Source of the DNA: Rhodoferax sp.
Lineage (GTDB): Bacteria; Pseudomonadota; Gammaproteobacteria; Burkholderiales; Burkholderiaceae_C
Assembly (NCBI GenBank): GCA_013791765.1
Contig: VMTC01000074.1
Span: 62,001-126,000 of the forward strand
Reading direction: 5' to 3'
DNA length: 64,000 nucleotides
Shown: one piece after another, positions 59,850 through 64,000 of the stretch
Numbering within the stretch: position 1 is the stretch's first letter
Layout of the letters: each line of letters begins with the position of its first letter
Translations under genes and position numbers: made by a program
The notes under the pieces: generated by a model
What the model saw: the letters and a program-made list of their open reading frames with translations, nothing else
Database searches by the model: none
What the model was told of the DNA's origin: nothing

Positions 59850-61316
59850 ATGAATCTGAGCATCCTGGCTATCTTGTTGTCTCTGGCATTGCTGATGTAC
59901 CTGGCTTACCGCGGGGTCAGTGTGCTGATACTCGCACCACTTATGGCCCTGCTGGCGGTACTGGGCAGCCCGGGCACGCCCCTGCTGGCCAGTTATACCC
60001 AGGTGTTCATGAAGGCACTGGGCGGCTTCATTGCCTTGTACTTTCCGCTGTTTCTGCTTGGGGCCCTGTTTGGCCGACTGATGGAGTCCTCGGGCGCAGC
60101 GCGGGTGATTGCCCTGCGCATCGTGGACTGGCTGGGTGCAGACCGGGCGGTACTGGCCATCGTACTGGCCTGCGCGGTGCTGACCTATGGCGGTGTGTCG
60201 CTGTTTGTGGTGGCCTTTGCCGTCTATCCACTGGCCGTCGCCTTGTTTCAGGCGGCCGACGTGCCCAAACGCCTGATGCCAGCCACCATCGCCCTGGGTG
60301 CGTTCACCTTCACCATGACCGCGTTACCTGGCACGCCCGCCATTCAGAACGCCATTCCGATGCCATTCTTTGGCACCACGCCATTTGCCGCGCCCGGACT
60401 GGGCGTGATTGGCGGGGCGATCATGTTGGTGCTCGGGGTCTGGTGGTTGGGCCGGCGCGTGCGCCAGGCCGCAGCCGCAGGGGAGGGTTACGGCGTGCAG
60501 GCCGACGATGTGATGCAACTGGAACGCAGCGTGCGTCCGCACGCGCTGGGTGAAGGCTATGACGTGGTCGAATTGGGGCCGCAAAGAAACGGTGACGCTG
60601 CGCCAGTCGTCTTGCCAGGTTTTGCCGTCGCGTTGGCTCCGATTGTGGCGGTGGTGGCGCTGAACTGGCTGTTCAGCACCCAGCTGTTGCCACGCCTGGA
60701 CAGTAGTTACCTGGACAGCGAGTTGTATGGAGCCACGCGGCTGGACGCGGTGCGTGGCGTCTGGGCCATCATCGCGGCGCTGACCCTGTCCATCCTGTTG
60801 TTGATTGGCCTGGCGTGGCGCAGTCTGCCCAACCTGCGCCAGGACCTTGACGCCGGTGCCAACGCAGCGGTGCTGCCAATCTTCAATACCGCTTCCCAGG
60901 TCGGCTACGGCGCGGTGATTGCGTCTCTGGTCGGGTTTGCGCTGATTCGTGATGCGGTGCTGGGTATTGCGCCCGGACAGCCGCTCATCTCACTGTCCAT
61001 CGCGGTGAACCTGCTGGCGGGTATCACCGGATCGGCGTCGGGCGGCATGAGCATTGCCTTGCAGACCCTGGGCAGCGCCTACCTGCAAATGGGCCGCGAT
61101 GCAGGCATCTCACCCGAGCTGTTGCACCGCGTCACCTCGATTGCCACGGGCGGCCTGGACGCCTTGCCCCACAACGGTGCTGTGATCACACTGCTGGCGA
61201 TCTGCAAGTTGACACATCGGCAGTCCTACGTCGACATTCTGGTCGTGGCGGTCATCACGCCACTCGCTGCACTGGCGGCAGTGGTGCTTCTTGGCACGCT
61301 GTTGGGCTCGTTCTGA
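59850..61316 (+). CDS. GntP family permease
   Basis: The product is 488 residues with about 12 membrane helices. GntP-type signatures include GALFGRLMESSGAARVIALR, LTYGGVSLFVVAFAVYPLAV and LTALPGTPAIQNAIPMPFFG-like segment here TMTALPGTPAIQNAIPMPFF. The family transports gluconate and related organic acids with protons. It is the last gene of the plus-strand set (52 bp after patatin). Its substrate is not clear. Confidence 0.9.
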   Translation: MNLSILAILLSLALLMYLAYRGVSVLILAPLMALLAVLGSPGTPLLASYTQVFMKALGGFIALYFPLFLLGALFGRLMESSGAARVIALRIVDWLGADRAVLAIVLACAVLTYGGVSLFVVAFAVYPLAVALFQAADVPKRLMPATIALGAFTFTMTALPGTPAIQNAIPMPFFGTTPFAAPGLGVIGGAIMLVLGVWWLGRRVRQAAAAGEGYGVQADDVMQLERSVRPHALGEGYDVVELGPQRNGDAAPVVLPGFAVALAPIVAVVALNWLFSTQLLPRLDSSYLDSELYGATRLDAVRGVWAIIAALTLSILLLIGLAWRSLPNLRQDLDAGANAAVLPIFNTASQVGYGAVIASLVGFALIRDAVLGIAPGQPLISLSIAVNLLAGITGSASGGMSIALQTLGSAYLQMGRDAGISPELLHRVTSIATGGLDALPHNGAVITLLAICKLTHRQSYVDILVVAVITPLAALAAVVLLGTLLGSF

Positions 61317-61326
61317 GCTATTTTGG

Positions 61327-61366
61327 GACAGACCGCAGGCTGCGTAGCAGACCAGCTCTGTCCTCA
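61327..61366. terminator. Hairpin between convergent genes
   Basis: GGACAGA and TCTGTCC form the outer 7-bp stem around a 24-nt interior that can pair further. No T-run follows. It separates the gntP-type gene from the minus-strand UspA gene, so it may act as a weak bidirectional terminator. Confidence 0.4.
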
Positions 61367-61386
61367 ACTGATCAGGGGGTGTTCGC

Positions 61387-62274
61387 TTATCGCGCGACCA
61401 CCAGCACATCCGAGCGCGCCTGGCTCAACACGTGTTTGGTCACGCTGCCCAGCAGCAGTTCTTCGGTCATGCCCATGCCGTGTTTTCCAAGCACGATCAG
61501 GTCGGCACCTTGCTCTTCTTCCTGTTCCAGAATGCAGTGTGACGGGTTGCCGAAGACCACCAGGGGACGCCACTTTCCCGGTGCAAGTTTGGCATCGATC
61601 GCCACCTCATGGAGGCGGGCCAGCGCTTCACGCCGGATCGTCTCACGGTGCTGCAGGATGGTGGCCTCCTCTACGCCGGCAAAGCGCATCTTGCCTTCAA
61701 AAGGCAGCTCGCAGGCGTGCAACAGAATCAGTTGCACCTGCGGGCTGATGTCCAGTGTGAGCTCGATGGCAAAGGGTGTCAACGGGGAAAAATCGACCGG
61801 AACCAGCACACTGCGGTAGGACTCGTGCGGTGCCTGCTTCACCACAAGAATGGGCCGCACGGTCTTGCGCAGCAGGCGTTCGGCGGTTGCGCCCAGCAGC
61901 CAGTGGCGCATGAAACCAGCGCCACGTGCCCCCACCACCAGCAGGTTGGCGCCAGCCGAGTCGGCCTGCGCAGCAATGGCGCTCGGCACTGATCCTTCCA
62001 CCACGTGGAAGTTGACGGTGGTGCCACAGCTTGCATGCATCTGCGCTGCCAGCTGTGTTAGCGCCTCGTTCGCCTGCGATTGAAAGCGTCCTTCCATTGC
62101 CGCGCTTTGTTCGCCCAGCAGGCGCCGCAGATCGGCCAATGCGTTTTTTTCCACCACATACACAAGGTCCAGTTTGGTCCCCGGTCTATTGGCCAGCATT
62201 GCCGCACGCTGGGCAGCATGGCGCGAGGATGCAGATAAATCGGTGGCAACGAGCAGTGAGAGCGGTGAATTCAT
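61387..62274 (-). CDS. Universal stress protein, tandem UspA domains
   Basis: The product is 295 residues with two full UspA domains. Loops that bind ATP are visible in LLVVGARGAGFMRHWLLGAT and in LIVLGKHGMGMTEELLLGSV, followed by TKHVLSQARSDVLVVA. Its start overlaps the stop of the K+/H+ antiporter gene by 4 bp. The coupling suggests that Usp helps control the antiporter. Confidence 0.94.
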   Translation of the reverse strand: MNSPLSLLVATDLSASSRHAAQRAAMLANRPGTKLDLVYVVEKNALADLRRLLGEQSAAMEGRFQSQANEALTQLAAQMHASCGTTVNFHVVEGSVPSAIAAQADSAGANLLVVGARGAGFMRHWLLGATAERLLRKTVRPILVVKQAPHESYRSVLVPVDFSPLTPFAIELTLDISPQVQLILLHACELPFEGKMRFAGVEEATILQHRETIRREALARLHEVAIDAKLAPGKWRPLVVFGNPSHCILEQEEEQGADLIVLGKHGMGMTEELLLGSVTKHVLSQARSDVLVVAR

Positions 62275-63944
62275 GGTGTCTCCTTGAGGTCTGGCACTTC
62301 AGCTGATGCGATGCGGGCAGCTAGATCGAGAGCGGCAAAGTCAGCGGCCTGATTGAATGGCAGGATAACTTCTACCTCGCCAAGCATCCGCAAATTCTCC
62401 GATTCTGCTTCGTCACGGGCGACGATGGCGATCCGCCCCCGGTAATGGTGTTCGGCCAGGGCACTGATCAGGGCGCGATTGGCGCCGGTGTCGGGCAGGC
62501 TGCTGACGATCCAGGGCAAGTCTTTGAGCGGCAAGCTTTCGATGAATTCTGGCGCCTCGCAGTCGCCGAAACGCGCGTCCAGGCCGGTGCGTTGCTGGGC
62601 TTTGATCACCTCCGGGTCAAAATCAACACCCAGCACGCGCATGTTCTGCTCCCGCAGCTTCAATGCCAGCCTGCTGCCATAACGACCCAGACCAAACACA
62701 AGGATGTCAGGCCGCTCGGTTTGAGCCGGTGCGTTTTCTACCGCCAACTCGCGAAACGGCGTGCGACGCTCGAACGGACCCAGCCAGGGCGCCAGCCAGC
62801 CATACAGTCGGTGCGAGTAAAGGATCATGTAGGACGACAGGGCGATGGTGATCAGGCCGACCAGCGTGGTCAGCCCCAGCGCGCCTGCGCCAATGTGGCC
62901 CAAGCTGATGCCCATGGCCACAAAGATGATGGAAAACTCCGATATTTGTGCCACCGTCAGGCCGGCCAAAAAGCTGGTGCGCTTGCGGTAGCCCATGTAG
63001 CCCATGATGGCCATCACGATGAGCGGGTTGCCAATCAAGACAAAGAGCGACAGCACCAGCGCCGTGCCCGTCTCCTCGCCCAGCGTGGAGAAGTCCAGCT
63101 TGGCGCCGAGGTCGATAAAAAAGAATAGCAATAAAAAGTCGCGGATGCTGGTCAGGCGTGCGCTGATGGCTTCGCGGTAGGCCGTTGAGGCGAGCGAGAA
63201 ACCTGCAACGAAAGCGCCAGCCTCCTTGCTGAAACCCGCATACTCACCCAGTGCTGCCAACGCCGTGCCCCAGGCGATGGCAAAGATCAGCAGCAACTCC
63301 TGCGAGCGCGCCAGCGTGTCCGCCACCAGCGGCAACACATAGCGCATCAAGAAGTAGAGCAGCACGGCCGCGCCGCCCAGGCGCGCCAACAAGCTCAGTG
63401 CCAGGGTCATGCCACCAACCGCCTCGGAGCCGATGCCGCCAAGCCCGCTCATGAGCATCATGGCAATCACCACGGCCAGATCCTGCACGATCAGGAAGCC
63501 GACCGCAATGCGGCCGTGCAAGGAGTCGAGCTCACGCTTGTCAGACAGCAGCTTGACGATGATGATGGTGCTGGAGAAGGTCAGGGCGATGGCTATATAA
63601 AGTGCATCGAGCCATCCCTTGCCCAGCGCCAGCACGATCAGGAAGCCAAACAGTATGGTGAAGCTCAATTGCCCCAGACCGGTCGCCAACGCCACTGGGC
63701 CAATCTGGCGGACGTGGCGCAAGTCGAGCTTGAGGCCCACCACGAACAGCAGCACGGTGATGCCAATCTGCGCCAGCAGGTTGATCTGGTCGTGCGCGCC
63801 GACCCAGCCAAATGCTGCTGGACCGACCGCGATGCCGACGATGATGTAGGCCATCAGCAATGGCTGACGCAGGCGCACCGCAATCGCGCCGACCACGGCC
63901 GACAGCATCAGCAGCAGGGCAAATTCGTGGTAGGTGTCATTCAT
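62271..63944 (-). CDS. CPA2 family cation/proton antiporter (YbaL/KefB-like) with TrkA-N
   Basis: The product is 557 residues. The exchanger domain with about 12 helices (LLAQIGITVLLFVVGLKLDL, VGFLIVQDLAVVIAMML) is followed by a TrkA-N domain from about 410 (DILVFGLGRYGSRLALKLRE, QNMRVLGVDFDPEVIKAQQR). There is no TrkA-C domain, unlike the larger antiporter at 51.6-53.5 kb. It exchanges K+ or Na+ for protons and is gated by a nucleotide. It is translationally coupled to the UspA gene. The start at 63944 has a CAGCGGAAACGCC leader with no strong site. Confidence 0.92.
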   Translation of the reverse strand: MNDTYHEFALLLMLSAVVGAIAVRLRQPLLMAYIIVGIAVGPAAFGWVGAHDQINLLAQIGITVLLFVVGLKLDLRHVRQIGPVALATGLGQLSFTILFGFLIVLALGKGWLDALYIAIALTFSSTIIIVKLLSDKRELDSLHGRIAVGFLIVQDLAVVIAMMLMSGLGGIGSEAVGGMTLALSLLARLGGAAVLLYFLMRYVLPLVADTLARSQELLLIFAIAWGTALAALGEYAGFSKEAGAFVAGFSLASTAYREAISARLTSIRDFLLLFFFIDLGAKLDFSTLGEETGTALVLSLFVLIGNPLIVMAIMGYMGYRKRTSFLAGLTVAQISEFSIIFVAMGISLGHIGAGALGLTTLVGLITIALSSYMILYSHRLYGWLAPWLGPFERRTPFRELAVENAPAQTERPDILVFGLGRYGSRLALKLREQNMRVLGVDFDPEVIKAQQRTGLDARFGDCEAPEFIESLPLKDLPWIVSSLPDTGANRALISALAEHHYRGRIAIVARDEAESENLRMLGEVEVILPFNQAADFAALDLAARIASAEVPDLKETP

Positions 63945-64000
63945 GGCGTTTCCGCTGTGGGTGTAGCTCAGAGCATCCGTTTGCGCCGCTTTGACATTGT

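Noticed and set aside
1-64000. tRNA, rRNA, prophage, transposase or CRISPR content
   Set aside because: No cloverleaf, rRNA-like stretch, phage structural or integrase gene, transposase or regular repeat-spacer array was recognised when reading both strands.

Overview
The window is chromosomal DNA from a betaproteobacterium, most likely a member of the Comamonadaceae close to Rhodoferax or Polaromonas. That assignment rests on high GC, on protein types (class I PHA synthase with phaA and phaB, phasin, ANTAR regulator NasT, full-length YcaO, DctPQM transporter) and on a dispersed tail repeat that I remember from that family; it could not be checked by a search. I see no rRNA, tRNA, CRISPR array, prophage or transposase. 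Almost all DNA is ordinary coding sequence. Layout from left to right: the 3' end of an LpxR-like lipid A deacylase gene, a YqhA-type membrane protein and acetyl-CoA synthetase (1-3.5 kb); a 1-kb gene-free stretch rich in palindromes, then dnaB (3.9-6.3 kb); a DUF454 protein, a ribbon-helix-helix protein, a PHB-depolymerase-like esterase, a pirin and a flavodoxin-like protein (6.3-10 kb); an exonuclease fused to a GIY-YIG nuclease and a Nudix hydrolase; a DctPQM TRAP transporter with a fumarylacetoacetase-family hydrolase and an ABM-domain protein (12-16 kb); an unrecognised Ala/Gln-rich protein, a diguanylate cyclase, YcaO and a YfiH-type laccase-domain protein (16.5-21 kb); the polyhydroxybutyrate operon phaC-phaA-phaB (21-25 kb). 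From 35.6 down to 25 kb, on the minus strand, lies a complete nitrate assimilation cluster nasT / nrtA-nrtB-nrtD-nirB-nirD-nasA. Its control region shows a near-consensus sigma54 promoter, a tandem pair of hexaloop hairpins and an intrinsic terminator, the arrangement expected for NtrC activation plus NasT antitermination. The region 35.7-40.7 kb holds a TPP-dependent enzyme, an FAD-dependent dehydrogenase, an AraC regulator gene interrupted by one amber codon, and glyoxalase I. The phasin gene phaP (40.9-41.5 kb) has a good promoter flanked by two TGC/GCA palindromes that look like PhaR operators. A thioesterase and a nitroreductase follow. The minus-strand region 42.9-50.2 kb is a ten-gene Mrp-type cation/proton antiporter operon that lacks a full-length MrpA and carries three large antiporter modules. 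The last 14 kb hold a 2-hydroxyacid dehydrogenase with a TTG start, two CPA2 K+/H+ antiporters, an AI-2E family transporter, a stress/membrane operon (UspA, NfeD, slipin, patatin, GntP permease) and a second UspA. The most unusual signal is two families of short dispersed repeats. Family P has five copies: a conserved GC-rich core with a CCTCCTT motif, flanked each time by long inverted arms whose sequence differs from copy to copy. One copy sits in frame inside nirB and adds 33 codons. Family Q has six copies of an AT-richer repeat of about 60 bp, usually just 3' of genes; one copy is read through in frame inside the yfiH-like gene. Both look like palindromic or tail elements that can enter reading frames, comparable in concept to Rickettsia palindromic elements. 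How the genes work together: acetyl-CoA made by Acs can feed PhaA/PhaB/PhaC and phasin-coated PHB granules, with the esterase possibly acting in turnover. The nitrate cluster imports nitrate and reduces it to ammonium under nitrogen and nitrate control.
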